NCBI GenBank assembly: GCA_902603705.1
Contig: CACKVQ010000012.1
Coordinates: 1-39,866, forward strand
DNA length: 39,866 nt
Source: Puniceicoccaceae bacterium
GTDB taxonomy: Bacteria > Verrucomicrobiota > Verrucomicrobiia > Opitutales > Coraliomargaritaceae
Direction: 5' to 3'
Each line of letters opens with the position of its first letter. The first letter of the stretch is position 1. The notes beneath the pieces were generated by a model. That model did no database searches. It was not told the origin of the DNA and saw nothing but the letters and a program-made list of their open reading frames with translations. The position numbers were made by a program, and so were the translations under genes. This document shows, piece by piece, positions 28,414-38,513 of this stretch.

Positions 28414-29136
28414 TTAATTCTCGGCATGCTCGTCAGGTGGTTTTGTAGTCTCTTCATATTCTTCTTCTTCCTCTTCTTCGTCCCACTTCATTGTCTCATC
28501 TTCTTCAATTTTTTCATCGTGATCTGTCTCAACATCCGCGAGGTTTTTTTCTAGTTCCTCTTCTTCTGAGGCTGGTTTTCCGTCGTCATCCTCGTCTAAT
28601 TTATATCCGGCAGGTACGTATTCTAAAATAGTATTTAATTCAGAGAAGAAGTGCACGGCACGCCCTTCTAGGAAGTCCTCGCCTTGTAATTGCCTAATTT
28701 CTTCCTCTAATTCATCGAGAGTTAGATTTTGCGAGAAATCAATTAAATCATTTAGCATCTTGACGCGTAGCCTACTTACGTGATCTAGAAGGTCTGCGTA
28801 GGGACCCTTTTCTTCATCGAGTACATCAGGAAGTGCAAAGAGAGGTTCTTCACTTTCCAAGATACTGTCTTTAACCCGGTTAAGTAAGACTGTCTTGTCT
28901 TTCTCCACCTTATCAATGCCGAATGAATAAAAAGCATCGTCCACGAGTTCATTTCGCAGTCCGTAATCAGACAATGGCTCTAGTAGATCTAATAAGTGCT
29001 GAAATTGTCGGGGGTCAATTATCCCGAGACCATCCACGTCCCAGTGCACGGGATCACTTATTTCGTGGACCCACCAGTTCATATCTTCGCCCAATCGGGC
29101 TTTGCACCAAGTTAGTATATTTTTAGGTTTAGACAT
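28414..29136 (-). CDS. Unknown protein with a highly acidic C-terminal tail
   Basis: I do not recognise this 240-residue protein. Residues 1-180 look globular and helical (WCKARLGEDMNWWVHEISD, FQHLLDLLEPLSDYGLRNEL, MLNDLIDFSQNLTLDELEEE). From about residue 185 the chain is almost all Asp, Glu and Lys, including DEEEEEEEYEETT. There is no signal peptide or membrane segment, so it is probably cytoplasmic. It is read toward ffh but separated from it by a terminator, and it diverges from pyrD. ATG 29136 has no Shine-Dalgarno sequence. Such tails can bind basic proteins or RNA-binding partners, but nothing in the sequence identifies one. Confidence 0.8.
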   Translation of the reverse strand: MSKPKNILTWCKARLGEDMNWWVHEISDPVHWDVDGLGIIDPRQFQHLLDLLEPLSDYGLRNELVDDAFYSFGIDKVEKDKTVLLNRVKDSILESEEPLFALPDVLDEEKGPYADLLDHVSRLRVKMLNDLIDFSQNLTLDELEEEIRQLQGEDFLEGRAVHFFSELNTILEYVPAGYKLDEDDDGKPASEEEELEKNLADVETDHDEKIEEDETMKWDEEEEEEEYEETTKPPDEHAEN

Positions 29137-29312
29137 ATTGTAGCAAGCTGCTCTGTGTGATCAAAAGGTTAAGTTAGAAACTTGTCTTACATTTTGTAAA
29201 TCCACCGTATTATCGTTTGTAAAGTGCTTTGTCATAATTTTTCTCATATTTTCAATGATTGTTTTGCAGAAATACTATCTTTGTACTCTAGTTTACTACA
29301 TTGGGTATTATT

Positions 29313-30365
29313 ATGGGATTTATTTATGAAAATATAGTCAGACCATTTCTCTTTAAATTAGATCCGGAGCAAGCTCACCACCTTGGTCGTAATTCTCTTA
29401 TGACTATTAGTGCATTGACGCCTTTATGTCATCTCTTGCGAAGCTATAATTTAATTAAGGAGAATGATTCAGTTAAGTTATTCGGTCTGGAATTTGCTAA
29501 CCGTGTTGGTTTGGCAGCAGGCATGGATAAGGATGGGGAGTTTCCTCGTGCGATTGAATCTTTAGGATTTGGTCACGCAGAGGTTGGTACTGTCACGCCA
29601 GTAAGTCAGCCTGGCAATCCAAGCCCACGACTTTTTCGTTACCCCAAACATAAAGCTCTTATTAATCGTATGGGCTTTAACAATAATGGCGCTCAAGCTA
29701 TGCTTAATTCGTTGTCTAAGAATTATGATAAGGCCAAGCGTAGTATGCCGGTAGGAGTAAATATAGGAAAGGCAAAAATGACTCCACTAGAGGAAGCCGC
29801 CGAAGACTATGTAGCTAGTTTTCATAAACTTGCGGTGCAGGCAGACTATTTTGCAGTCAACATAAGTAGCCCAAACACACAAGGGCTACGGGATCTTCAA
29901 GGCGCTTCATTTTTACGAGAATTGCTGCAAATTATTAGTGACGAGAACCTCTCTTATGCGAAAAGTATAGGGCATATCCCGCACCCTCTTATACTTAAGA
30001 TAGCACCCGATCTAAGCTTTGAGGAGATTGATGAAGTATTAGAGGTACTGTTGGATTTAAATTATGACGGGATTATAGCTACAAACACGACCGTTCAACG
30101 CCCAGAAGGTTTCAGGAGTAGGGAAGCTGGAGGTCTTAGCGGTGGTAGCTTTTTACGTCAGCGATCGAATGATGTTATAAAATATATTTATAAGTCCACT
30201 GATGGTAAATTACCCATTATAGGGGCTGGCGGGATCGATTCTGTGGAAAGCGCGTGCGAGAAGATAGATGCAGGTGCCTCACTGGTTCAAATCTATACCG
30301 GTTGGATTTACCGTGGGCCTTTCTTTGCCCGTGAACTAGCCAAAGGTCTTAAGTCTCAAAGATAA
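29313..30365 (+). CDS. pyrD: Dihydroorotate dehydrogenase (quinone, class 2)
   Basis: The 350-residue FMN enzyme oxidises dihydroorotate to orotate and passes electrons to quinone at the membrane face. It has the class 2 N-terminal helical extension (YENIVRPFLFKLDPEQAHHLG), LAAGMDKDGEFPRAIESLGF, NRMGFNNNGAQAM, the catalytic-base Ser in NISSPNTQGLRDLQ, LKIAPDL, TNTTVQRP and GAGGIDS. The frame opens at TTG 29301, but ATG 29313 is a better start. pyrD converges on lpd with 25 bases between stops, and diverges from the acidic unknown gene over 176 A/T-rich bases. Confidence 0.95.
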   Translation: MGFIYENIVRPFLFKLDPEQAHHLGRNSLMTISALTPLCHLLRSYNLIKENDSVKLFGLEFANRVGLAAGMDKDGEFPRAIESLGFGHAEVGTVTPVSQPGNPSPRLFRYPKHKALINRMGFNNNGAQAMLNSLSKNYDKAKRSMPVGVNIGKAKMTPLEEAAEDYVASFHKLAVQADYFAVNISSPNTQGLRDLQGASFLRELLQIISDENLSYAKSIGHIPHPLILKIAPDLSFEEIDEVLEVLLDLNYDGIIATNTTVQRPEGFRSREAGGLSGGSFLRQRSNDVIKYIYKSTDGKLPIIGAGGIDSVESACEKIDAGASLVQIYTGWIYRGPFFARELAKGLKSQR

Positions 30366-30390
30366 GACTGTAATTATTTAGCGAATTTCT

Positions 30391-31794
30391 TTAGCTGCTG
30401 TGCAATGCTTTCCCGCCGACAGCTAGCCCTGCTTCTTTCATTGCTTCGCTCAAGGTTGGATGGGCGTGGATAGTGCGCCCTAAATCTTCAGCACTACCAC
30501 CATATTCCATATGGGTTACCGCCGAAGCAATCAGCTCAGAGGCGCCCTTACAAATCACTTGAACTCCTAGGATGCGGTCTGTTTTTGCGCATGCAGTAAC
30601 TTTAACAAATCCGTCTGTAGCATCAGTCGCGATAGCGCGCCCGTTACCTGCTAGATTGAACTTGCCTGACTTACATTCAATACCTGATTCCTTAGCAGTA
30701 GTTTCAGTCATACCAACACTGGCGATTTCGGGTTCGGTATATATTACATTGGGGATGACATTGTAGTTCACATTACCGGCTTGTCCAGCAATGCGCTCTA
30801 CACAAGCCACGCCTTCTTCTTCCGCTTTATGAGCTAGCATCGGCCCGGGGATCACGTCACCGATTGCGTAGATTCCTTCAGTTGATGTTTTAAAATGTGC
30901 ATCCACTGGAATATGACCTTTTTCGTCAGTTTCGATTCCCACAGCTTCAAGACCAAGGTGATCTGTGTAGGGCCTACGCCCTACGGCAACGAGTATTTTG
31001 TCAGCCTCAAACTCGACTTGTTTTTCAATTTTTTCGGCTAGAAGTATCACTTTACCATTTTCTTTCTTAATGCCGGTCACCTTAGTTTTTAGGTGAAATT
31101 TAAGTCCTTGCTTTTTAAATAAGCGCTCGGCCATTTTGGATACGTCTTTATCAAAGGCAGGGGCAATGAGTGGTAGGAATTCAATAATTTCTACCTGCGA
31201 TCCGAGTCTAGCCCATACAGATCCAAGCTCCAAGCCTATAGCCCCTGCACCCACTACGACGAGTTTTTTAGGTACTTTATCGAAAGCAATGGCTTGGTCG
31301 CTTGATACAACACTTTCCGCGTCGAATTTTAGAAAAGGCAATTCAATAGTAGAAGATCCAGTCGCAATAATAATGTTCTTTGCGTTAAGGACTGTCTCAT
31401 CATGCTTCTCTTTAACTCTCACTTTCCCAAGACCCGCGAGCATGCCTAGACCATTAAAGACTTTGACTTTATTAGCCTTCATTAAGTGCTCCACTCCAGC
31501 ACGCAATTGATTCACAGTTTTGTTCTTCTTAGCCATCAATTTTTTTATGCTGATAGATAGATTTGTTAGGTCTATACCGTGAACTTCAGCGCTTTGAGCT
31601 GCGAAATTATACATCTCGGTTGAGTGGAGTAGTGCTTTACTTGGTATGCAACCTACATTGAGGCAAGTGCCTCCAAGGTGTTCATATTTCTCAATAAGAG
31701 CTGTTTTAAGACCTAGTTGAGATCCGCGAATCGCTGCCACATAGCCGCCTGGACCGGAGCCAATAATTACGAGATCAAAGTTATTTTCTGACAT
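30391..31794 (-). CDS. lpd: Dihydrolipoyl dehydrogenase (E3)
   Basis: The 467-residue flavoprotein reoxidises dihydrolipoamide of 2-oxo acid dehydrogenase complexes with NAD. It has the FAD motif [13 protein letters not shown], the redox disulphide in [16 protein letters not shown] (Cys44 and Cys49), the NAD motif [36 protein letters not shown], and the C-terminal His-Glu pair in [14 protein letters not shown]. It is the last gene of the sucA-sucB-lpd operon, 38 bases after sucB, so this copy most likely serves the 2-oxoglutarate complex. There is no fused lipoyl domain. Confidence 0.97.
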   Translation of the reverse strand: MSENNFDLVIIGSGPGGYVAAIRGSQLGLKTALIEKYEHLGGTCLNVGCIPSKALLHSTEMYNFAAQSAEVHGIDLTNLSISIKKLMAKKNKTVNQLRAGVEHLMKANKVKVFNGLGMLAGLGKVRVKEKHDETVLNAKNIIIATGSSTIELPFLKFDAESVVSSDQAIAFDKVPKKLVVVGAGAIGLELGSVWARLGSQVEIIEFLPLIAPAFDKDVSKMAERLFKKQGLKFHLKTKVTGIKKENGKVILLAEKIEKQVEFEADKILVAVGRRPYTDHLGLEAVGIETDEKGHIPVDAHFKTSTEGIYAIGDVIPGPMLAHKAEEEGVACVERIAGQAGNVNYNVIPNVIYTEPEIASVGMTETTAKESGIECKSGKFNLAGNGRAIATDATDGFVKVTACAKTDRILGVQVICKGASELIASAVTHMEYGGSAEDLGRTIHAHPTLSEAMKEAGLAVGGKALHSS

Positions 31795-31832
31795 GTAAAT
31801 AAAAGATGATTAATAGTTGGGAATGGTGTAGC

Positions 31833-33113
31833 CTAGATACCAAACATCAATTTCGCTGGGTCTTCGATGGCTTCTTTTACTTTTACTAGGAATGTGACGG
31901 CTTCTTTCCCATCAATGAGTCGGTGGTCGTAACTAAGTGCGAGATACATCATAGGACGTGCTACAATCTCGCCTTTAACCACTATAGCACGCTCGGTAAT
32001 ATTATGCAGTCCGAGTATGGCAGGTTGTGGATGATTTACTATTGGGGTGCTCAACATGGATCCGTAAATCCCGCCATTAGATATAGTGAAGACTCCTCCC
32101 TGAAGGTCGCTCATCTGAATTTTCCCTTCCCGTGCTGAATTGGCGTAGTTAAGAATATCATTTTCTATTTCAGCAAAACCCTTTTGGTCGCAATTTCTAA
32201 CTACTGGTACCATAAGACCTTTCTCAGTGCCCACTGCTACACCTATATCGAAGTAGTGCTGAGTGACGACTTCATTTCCTTCGATCCGCGAATTAACTTG
32301 GGGTACTGCTTGTAGCGCGTGTGTAACAGCCTTCGTGAAGAATGACATGAAGCCTAGTTTGATACCATGGCGCTGAGTAAATTTTTCTTGGTGCTGTTTG
32401 CGCAGTCCTATTACTGCGCTCATATCCACTTCATTGAAAGTAGTAAGCATAGCAGCTTCTTGAGTCGCAGCGACTAATCGCTCAGCAATCTTCTTGCGAA
32501 GCGGTGACATCTTTTTTCTAGTTTCGTGACGTGCAACAGTAGTTACAGTCGATGAAGATACATCAGTAATAGAGATAGTTTTAACCTGTTCTATATTTTC
32601 TTTCAGTTGATGCTGTGTAGATACTTTTAGAATATCACTCTTTGTTATTCGGCCATCTTTTCCGCTACCGTCGATGCTACTAAGGTCAGCTCCAGTTTCT
32701 TCGGCTGCTTTTCGGGTGGCAGGAGAGAGAGTTTGAGGGTGATTTAACCTCGTAGGTTCCGAAAATTGTGTTTCAGAAGTAGATCTAGATTCAGGATTTA
32801 TTTCTGCCTCGGCTATAGAGCTATCACTAGTAAGCGCCTCCTTTTTGTTGATATCCTCACTTCCGGGCGTAGCTGAAATGCTCTCGTCAATCACGGCGAC
32901 TACTTGGCCAATATCTACCTCTTCTTCAGCCGGAACTTTTATTGAAATGACACCTGCAACCTCGGCACTAGCCTCAGAGGTAATTTTGTCTGTTTCTAGT
33001 TCATAGAGAATTTGCTCTTTCTCGACATAGTCGCCGTCTTTAATGTGCCAAGCAGCTAGTATTCCAGAGCTAATTGATTCGCCCATCGCGGGGATTATTA
33101 CTTCTTTTGCCAT
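31833..33113 (-). CDS. sucB: Dihydrolipoyl succinyltransferase (E2 of 2-oxoglutarate dehydrogenase)
   Basis: The 426-residue E2 core protein carries succinyl groups from SucA to CoA. One N-terminal lipoyl domain bears the lipoyl-lysine Lys43 in [16 protein letters not shown] flexible Ser/Glu-rich linker follows (about residues 80-130). The peripheral subunit-binding domain is [20 protein letters not shown] followed by the GRIT motif. The catalytic domain ends in [17 protein letters not shown] with the active-site His and Asp. It lies 28 bases after sucA. Context and the single lipoyl domain favour SucB over an acetyltransferase E2. Confidence 0.96.
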   Translation of the reverse strand: MAKEVIIPAMGESISSGILAAWHIKDGDYVEKEQILYELETDKITSEASAEVAGVISIKVPAEEEVDIGQVVAVIDESISATPGSEDINKKEALTSDSSIAEAEINPESRSTSETQFSEPTRLNHPQTLSPATRKAAEETGADLSSIDGSGKDGRITKSDILKVSTQHQLKENIEQVKTISITDVSSSTVTTVARHETRKKMSPLRKKIAERLVAATQEAAMLTTFNEVDMSAVIGLRKQHQEKFTQRHGIKLGFMSFFTKAVTHALQAVPQVNSRIEGNEVVTQHYFDIGVAVGTEKGLMVPVVRNCDQKGFAEIENDILNYANSAREGKIQMSDLQGGVFTISNGGIYGSMLSTPIVNHPQPAILGLHNITERAIVVKGEIVARPMMYLALSYDHRLIDGKEAVTFLVKVKEAIEDPAKLMFGI

Positions 33114-33141
33114 AGTTTAAACGAGTTTGGGCATGTAGTCA

Positions 33142-35892
33142 TTACTGAGCCGAGTTGGCTGTGAAAGCAGATTCAATTAATTTCTTTTGCTCGTATTTAT
33201 GTACAGCTAGCGAGCCGACGGCGGGACTTGCGGAACCTTTGCGGCCAACATAGATAGGTGATTTTCCGATCGTCTCTAAAATACGTGGTGCGATGAAGCT
33301 CCAAGCACCCATATTTTTAGGTTCTTCTTGGCACCAGACTATAGATTTAGCCTGTGGATAGCTTGCAAATATTTGCTTCAAAAGATCTCGGTGCAGAGGG
33401 TAGAGTTGTTCCACGCGTACTATTGCAGAATCTTTAATAGATTTTTCTTCACGATATGCGCTTAGGTCGTAGTAAATTTTACCCGAACACAATATGATAC
33501 GCGTAGTATCATTCTTTTGAGCATTTTCATCATCAAGGATCGACCAGAACTCATTCTGACAAAAATCTTCAATTTTGGAAATACAGTTTTTGTGGCGTAG
33601 TAGACTCTTTGGCGCCATTATAATGAGTGGTTTTTTAAACTCACGCTTCATCTGGCGACGCATTAGGTGAAAGTATTGTGCAGGAGTAGTTGCATTACAA
33701 ACCTGTATATTATTCTCAGCGCAGCCCTGAAGAAAGCGCTCAAGTCTGGCGGAGGAATGTTCGGGGCCTTGACCTTCGTATCCGTGAGGGAGGAGCATTA
33801 CAAGGCCACTTAGTCGTCCCCATTTGGATTCACTGCTTGTAATAAATTGATCTATGATGACTTGAGCTCCATTAACAAAGTCGCCAAACTGTGCTTCCCA
33901 AATGCAGAGCATTTGAGGGTAGTCTAGAGAGTAGCCGTAGTCAAAACCCAAGACTGCTGCTTCAGATAGTAAAGAGTTGTGTACGCAAAACTGTGCTTGA
34001 TCTTCCCTAATATCCAGTAAAGGAACATATTTTTCTCTAGTTTCCACGTCGTATAGGACTGAGTGGCGGTGGCTGAATGTCCCACGTTCGCAATCTTGGC
34101 CGCTAAGGCGAACAGGTGTTCCTTCGAGTAATAAACTTCCAAAGGCAAGCGCCTCACCCATGCCCCAATCAATCCCATTATTCTCTTCAAACGACTTTAT
34201 TTTAGTAGCGAGTTGCCGAACGATTTTTTTGTTAGCATTAAAGCCATCGGGTATGTGCGTTAGCTGTTTTGCTATTAGCACTAAGTCTTCTTTTGAGACC
34301 TTTGTTTCAAAGTTTTTAAAACTATACGATGGTTGGGTCCTGGCACTGGATCCTTCAAATGGATCGGACTTATTACTTTCTTTTACGCTTTCAAAAGCCC
34401 TATCTAGTTTCTGTGAGTATTCAGTCTTAATCTTTTTGACCTCTGCTTCAGTCAAATCGCCTGCAGCAATAAGGCGTTTCCCTAGCTCATGGCCGATTAA
34501 TGGCATCTCTGAAATTGTCTTATAAAGTACGGGCTGTGTGAAGGCTGGCTCGTCGGACTCATTATGTCCATGTTTGCGCCAACAATACATATCGATCACT
34601 ACATCACAGCCGAAGGTCTGTCGGTAATCGAAAGCAGCTTCAGTAACAGCAATTACTGCAAGTGGGTCATTGCCATTGACGTGAAAAATTGGTGCTTCGA
34701 CTATTTTAGCTACATCGGTACAGTAACGACTAGAGCGAGCATCGGACGGATCGGTCGTGAAGCCTATCTGATTGTTAATGACCAGATGAATAGTACCACC
34801 TGTGCGGTAGCCCTTTAACTGAGAAAAGTTTATTACTTCAGCTACAATCCCTTGGCCAGCAATAGCGGCATCACCATGGATGAGTAGGGGGAGGACGCGT
34901 TTTCGATCGAGGTCACCACGTAAGCGTTGCCGCGCTCGCGCTTTACCTTCTACGACTGGATTCACTGCCTCAAGGTGACTAGGATTGGCAGCCAATCGAA
35001 GTTCCACTTCGTGGCCATCACTAGTAGTGCGCTTGGTCTCGAAGCCAAGGTGGTACTTTACATCGCCTCCTCCATGCATTGTATCTGGCACGTAGTTTTC
35101 TGAAAACTCGCGAAAAATATATTCTAGAGACTTTCCTAGGAAATTAGCCAAGACATTGAGTCGTCCTCTGTGTGCCATGCCTATGACAATTTCGTCTACT
35201 GAGTTTTTGCTACAGCGTTCAAATATACTTTCTAAACAAGCGATCAAAGTTTCACCACCTTCAAGGGAGAAACGCTTCTGACCTACATAACGATTCTGGA
35301 GGAAATTTTCAAAATCCTCCGCTTGCGTAATTGTTCTCAAGATGCGCCATTTTTCATCTTTTGTGAAGCGCGGAATAAAACACTCTGGTTCAATACGAGC
35401 CTGTATCCAACGGCGTTTAGGCGTCTCTTGTATATGTATATACTCTACGCCTACAGTATCGCAATATGTCTTCTCTAGGCGTTCAATTAGCTCGCCCAGA
35501 CTCATATCTTTTCCACCAAGATAATTACCTGTATGAAATACACGCTTTAGATCTGATTGGTCGAAGCCGAGTCGCTCTAAAGTAAGCCGTGGATTAAACG
35601 GCCTCTCCTTCGTTAGGGGATTAAAATCTGCAATTGTGTGACCAATCGATCGATAGGCGTAGATTAGACCTATAGCTCTTGATTGTTTAGACGCGTCAAT
35701 TTTGGTATTATTATCATTGATGCTATCTAATTCAGGAAGCCCTGCGCCAGTATCTTGACCGATTTCAAATCCTTCGAAAAATGTCCGCCATTCCGGACTA
35801 AGTATCTCGGGATTACTACACCAATGCTCGTAATTTTGATCGATCAAATCGGCATTCCAACGGCTTGTAATATTTGAATGCTTTGTGGACAT
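33142..35892 (-). CDS. sucA: 2-oxoglutarate dehydrogenase E1
   Basis: The thiamine-diphosphate enzyme of 916 residues decarboxylates 2-oxoglutarate and succinylates the lipoyl arm of SucB. The N-terminus has the SucB-docking type sequence ([19 protein letters not shown]). Core motifs are [63 protein letters not shown] and the cofactor motif with [23 protein letters not shown] 35892 (MSTKHSN) is chosen because the 11 residues added by the open frame to 35925 do not resemble the family. It is the first gene of sucA-sucB-lpd, and its 173-base upstream region contains a short palindrome. Confidence 0.97.
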   Translation of the reverse strand: MSTKHSNITSRWNADLIDQNYEHWCSNPEILSPEWRTFFEGFEIGQDTGAGLPELDSINDNNTKIDASKQSRAIGLIYAYRSIGHTIADFNPLTKERPFNPRLTLERLGFDQSDLKRVFHTGNYLGGKDMSLGELIERLEKTYCDTVGVEYIHIQETPKRRWIQARIEPECFIPRFTKDEKWRILRTITQAEDFENFLQNRYVGQKRFSLEGGETLIACLESIFERCSKNSVDEIVIGMAHRGRLNVLANFLGKSLEYIFREFSENYVPDTMHGGGDVKYHLGFETKRTTSDGHEVELRLAANPSHLEAVNPVVEGKARARQRLRGDLDRKRVLPLLIHGDAAIAGQGIVAEVINFSQLKGYRTGGTIHLVINNQIGFTTDPSDARSSRYCTDVAKIVEAPIFHVNGNDPLAVIAVTEAAFDYRQTFGCDVVIDMYCWRKHGHNESDEPAFTQPVLYKTISEMPLIGHELGKRLIAAGDLTEAEVKKIKTEYSQKLDRAFESVKESNKSDPFEGSSARTQPSYSFKNFETKVSKEDLVLIAKQLTHIPDGFNANKKIVRQLATKIKSFEENNGIDWGMGEALAFGSLLLEGTPVRLSGQDCERGTFSHRHSVLYDVETREKYVPLLDIREDQAQFCVHNSLLSEAAVLGFDYGYSLDYPQMLCIWEAQFGDFVNGAQVIIDQFITSSESKWGRLSGLVMLLPHGYEGQGPEHSSARLERFLQGCAENNIQVCNATTPAQYFHLMRRQMKREFKKPLIIMAPKSLLRHKNCISKIEDFCQNEFWSILDDENAQKNDTTRIILCSGKIYYDLSAYREEKSIKDSAIVRVEQLYPLHRDLLKQIFASYPQAKSIVWCQEEPKNMGAWSFIAPRILETIGKSPIYVGRKGSASPAVGSLAVHKYEQKKLIESAFTANSAQ

Positions 35893-36023
35893 AAATTGAT
35901 TTAGAATTTTATAAACCATTATCATGTACCTATAAGTAATACAAATCTTAAAGTAGATTATTCCATACTATTCGAGTTGCTAATACCATTGAGGTAAAAA
36001 CTCTGTAAATTGAATAGCCATTA

Positions 36024-36037
36024 GCTTGACATCAAGC
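36024..36037. promoter_or_regulatory. Short palindrome upstream of the sucA operon
   Basis: GCTTGACATCAAGC is a perfect 6-bp inverted repeat with a 2-base centre, 132 bases before the sucA start and 29 bases beyond the end of the amidohydrolase gene. It could be a repressor site for the suc operon, or a weak hairpin ending the amidohydrolase transcript, although no T-tract follows. It may also be chance. Confidence 0.15.
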
Positions 36038-36065
36038 CTTTACTTGGAGCGTTTTACACTATTAG

Positions 36066-36974
36066 TTAAGTTTTAATCGACCATCTGTTTGGCAATAATT
36101 GATTGAAATTCTCTCCAAGTACGCGGACGGTTTGGTCGTAAGTTAGTCCTGATTCTTCGCGAATAGAATGAATGAAAGGGGTCATCTGGGGAATCTTTCC
36201 TTTTCTGGGATAGAGCCTAAGAGGGTAGTCGGATCCGAAGAGTATTTTATTAGGACCAGCGATTTCAAGCATCTGCTTAAAGATACTCATATCATAAAGT
36301 AAAGGACTAGCTGCAGAGTCGTAATAGACATTTTTCAAAATCTCTCGCATTTTGGTATTTTTTTCTAAATGAGCGATTTGCCCCCCCAAATGGGCTAAAA
36401 TCATTTTTAATTGAGGCTCTTGCTGAGCTATTTTTATGAATGTTTGTAGTGGTGTCTGAACAGCACTAGGTGGCATGCGTATTGATGCATCGGTGACGTG
36501 AAAATTAATCGGCCAATTTGATTCTGCACACCACTTGGCCATTGTTCTCCAATGTGTGGGCGATTCTTCGTAACCCTGTACGCCGATGTGTAGTTCGCCT
36601 ACACCAACAAAGCCCAATTTTTTCGCAGTTTCTAGTTGGTCAATTACATTAGTATTTGGATAGATTGATGCAAAAGCGTTAAAGCGGCCGGGTGCGTGTC
36701 TAATCCAATTGGCCATTACTTGATTATGCCAGCGGCAAGTAGATTCTTTCGTCCAGTACCATCCTAATAGGACAGCTTCGTCGACCTCTGCAGCATCCAT
36801 TGCTGCTAACATTTGAGCCACATCATTCCAGCCTTGTATGTTCTTTCTTCCCTTTGGGGCTACCAGCTTTGCCCAATATTGTTCCCCACGCTCATTAGCC
36901 CAGGCATGCGGGTTAGATGCGACTTCATCGGGATAAGCATGCGTGTGACAATCTATAATCTTTGCCTTATTCAT
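36066..36974 (-). CDS. Amidohydrolase-2 family metal-dependent hydrolase
   Basis: The 302-residue TIM-barrel protein carries the metal-site motifs of the amidohydrolase-2 (ACMSD-like) family: IIDCHTHAYPDE at the start, INFHVTDASI, MILAHLGGQIAHLEKN and ILFGSDYPLRLYP near the end. The family includes decarboxylases and lactonases; the substrate cannot be predicted from the sequence. There is no signal peptide. It is the gene upstream of sucA, in the same direction but 173 bases away, and it diverges from the Fpg gene across 100 bases. Confidence 0.85.
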   Translation of the reverse strand: MNKAKIIDCHTHAYPDEVASNPHAWANERGEQYWAKLVAPKGRKNIQGWNDVAQMLAAMDAAEVDEAVLLGWYWTKESTCRWHNQVMANWIRHAPGRFNAFASIYPNTNVIDQLETAKKLGFVGVGELHIGVQGYEESPTHWRTMAKWCAESNWPINFHVTDASIRMPPSAVQTPLQTFIKIAQQEPQLKMILAHLGGQIAHLEKNTKMREILKNVYYDSAASPLLYDMSIFKQMLEIAGPNKILFGSDYPLRLYPRKGKIPQMTPFIHSIREESGLTYDQTVRVLGENFNQLLPNRWSIKT

Positions 36975-37074
36975 AAATTGTATAATATTATTTCAAGTGT
37001 ATTAAAGTATAGCTACAACACACATATTGTCTTAGTAACAAAATTTATAAAAAGCCAAGCTGATGATTCATTAG

Positions 37075-37872
37075 ATGCCCGAACTAGCTGAAGTTGAGTA
37101 TTACCGAAAACAGTGGCTACCTGCTTTGAACCAAACTGTTACTAGTGTTCATCTAAATTCAGATAAACGCGTATTTAGAGGCCTAGATTGTGCAGCGCTC
37201 AAGCAAAACTTAGTCCATGAAAAATTTATAGAGTCTCTAGTGCATGGGAAGCAGTTATGTTTGCGTTTTGGGGATAGCCATTGGCTTGGTGTGCATCTGG
37301 GTATGACAGGAAGGATGCAAGTGTTACAAGCAGGTGAGCTACCAGCTAAACATGATCACTTGATAATAAGAATGGATAGCAACCTATCGCTGGTCTTTTC
37401 CGATGCGCGTATGTTTGGTCGTATCTTGTACTCCAATCACTATCTGCAGCCTGACTGGTGGGCTCATCGTCCGCCTGAAATTTTATCTCCCGAGTATAAC
37501 TTCGAGCGGGTGGATGCATATTTTAACAGGCGTACGAAGTCTCCGGTCAAAGCGGTTCTTTTGGTACAGGAATTCTTTCCGGGAGTCGGTAATTGGATGG
37601 CCGACGAGATTCTGTGGAGAAGCCGTATTCTGCCATTTAGAAAATGCGGTAAAATCAATATGCGCGAGCGAATAGAACTCTACAAACGAATCCGCGAAGT
37701 TTCTGAAGATGCTATCCGTGTGATCGGCTCAGACTGGGGTAGGCCCCCTGAAAATTGGCTCTTCAACCATAGATGGAAGTCTGGTGGTATTTGCCCACAG
37801 ACCGGTAAACCTCTTAGTAGGGCAAAAGTTGGAGGGCGCACTAGTTGCTGGTCACCTAGTTGGCAAAGTTAA
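37075..37872 (+). CDS. mutM: Formamidopyrimidine-DNA glycosylase with an altered zinc finger
   Basis: The 265-residue bifunctional glycosylase/AP lyase removes oxidised purines such as 8-oxoguanine. After Met removal the N-terminal Pro is the nucleophile (PELAEVEYYRK), and Glu3, Lys59 (VHGKQL), HLGMTGRMQV and the helix-two-turn-helix FPGVGNWMADEILW are all present. The C-terminal finger, normally CxxC...CxxC, reads GGICPQTGKPL and GGRTSCWSPSWQ: one Cys in each half, with the partners replaced by Thr and Ser/Trp. The DNA-contacting Arg of GGRT is kept. It may be a zincless finger or bind metal differently. A Nei-type specificity cannot be excluded. Confidence 0.88.
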   Translation: MPELAEVEYYRKQWLPALNQTVTSVHLNSDKRVFRGLDCAALKQNLVHEKFIESLVHGKQLCLRFGDSHWLGVHLGMTGRMQVLQAGELPAKHDHLIIRMDSNLSLVFSDARMFGRILYSNHYLQPDWWAHRPPEILSPEYNFERVDAYFNRRTKSPVKAVLLVQEFFPGVGNWMADEILWRSRILPFRKCGKINMRERIELYKRIREVSEDAIRVIGSDWGRPPENWLFNHRWKSGGICPQTGKPLSRAKVGGRTSCWSPSWQS

Positions 37873-37932
37873 ATAAAGAATCCTTTATTTTATGTTCGCA
37901 CAGCCCTTAAATTTCTTAGCAGTATCAGTTAC

Positions 37933-38478
37933 TTGAAAAATGTAACTAAAAATAATACTAATCTTTACCTCGTTGGTTTTATGGGGGTAGGTAAGTCGTC
38001 TATAGGTCGCCGTGTTGCTCGCGAATTAGGGTACCAGTTTATTGATTCGGATCATCAAATAGAAAAAGAGCAGTGCTCTCGAATTTCCGAAATATTTTCT
38101 ACTTATGGCGAGGCCTATTTCCGTAAGCTTGAGCGTCAATTCATAGATAGTGGTCATCCAGATTCGGGTTGCGTTATCTCCTGTGGTGGTGGACTCGTCA
38201 TACAAGAAGGGATGAAGGAATTACTTAAGGCCAAGGGGGTAGTTATTTGTCTTTTTGCTTCTTTGGAAAGTATTATAGAACGTACAAAACGTAATAAAAA
38301 TCGTCCTCTACTTGACGTGGACGATCCCGAAGCTGAAATTCGATCACTCTTAAAGGAACGCGAACCTATTTACATGTCTTGTGGAGCTTCTATTAGCACT
38401 GATCAGCGTAGCTTATCCGACATAACTCGCCACCTTGTGCGTACCTACAGGAGCAATGCTAGGGCGCATAATTCTTAA
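37933..38478 (+). CDS. aroK: Shikimate kinase
   Basis: The 181-residue P-loop kinase phosphorylates shikimate in aromatic amino-acid synthesis. It has the Walker A motif LVGFMGVGKSSIGRRVA, the shikimate-binding FIDSDHQIE, YFRKLERQFI, SCGGGLV and RNKNRPLL for the lid. The only start that gives a complete domain is TTG 37933; the next in-frame ATG falls inside the P-loop. No Shine-Dalgarno sequence is visible. It follows the Fpg gene by 60 bases and converges on the unknown gene to its right. An 8-bp inverted repeat (AGGGCGCA 38461-38468 with TGCGCCCT 38498-38505) spans its 3' end without a T-tract. Confidence 0.93.
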   Translation: MKNVTKNNTNLYLVGFMGVGKSSIGRRVARELGYQFIDSDHQIEKEQCSRISEIFSTYGEAYFRKLERQFIDSGHPDSGCVISCGGGLVIQEGMKELLKAKGVVICLFASLESIIERTKRNKNRPLLDVDDPEAEIRSLLKEREPIYMSCGASISTDQRSLSDITRHLVRTYRSNARAHNS

Positions 38479-38513
38479 GTAATTAGCGCTGAGTTATTGC
38501 GCCCTGATAAAGA

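Noticed and set aside
30280..30320. GGTTCAAATC-like tRNA T-loop motif
   Set aside because: It lies inside pyrD coding sequence and no acceptor, D or anticodon stem can be formed around it.
38461..38505. 8-bp inverted repeat at the aroK 3' end as a bidirectional terminator
   Set aside because: The 29-base loop is long and no T-tract follows on either strand, so I did not list it as a terminator.
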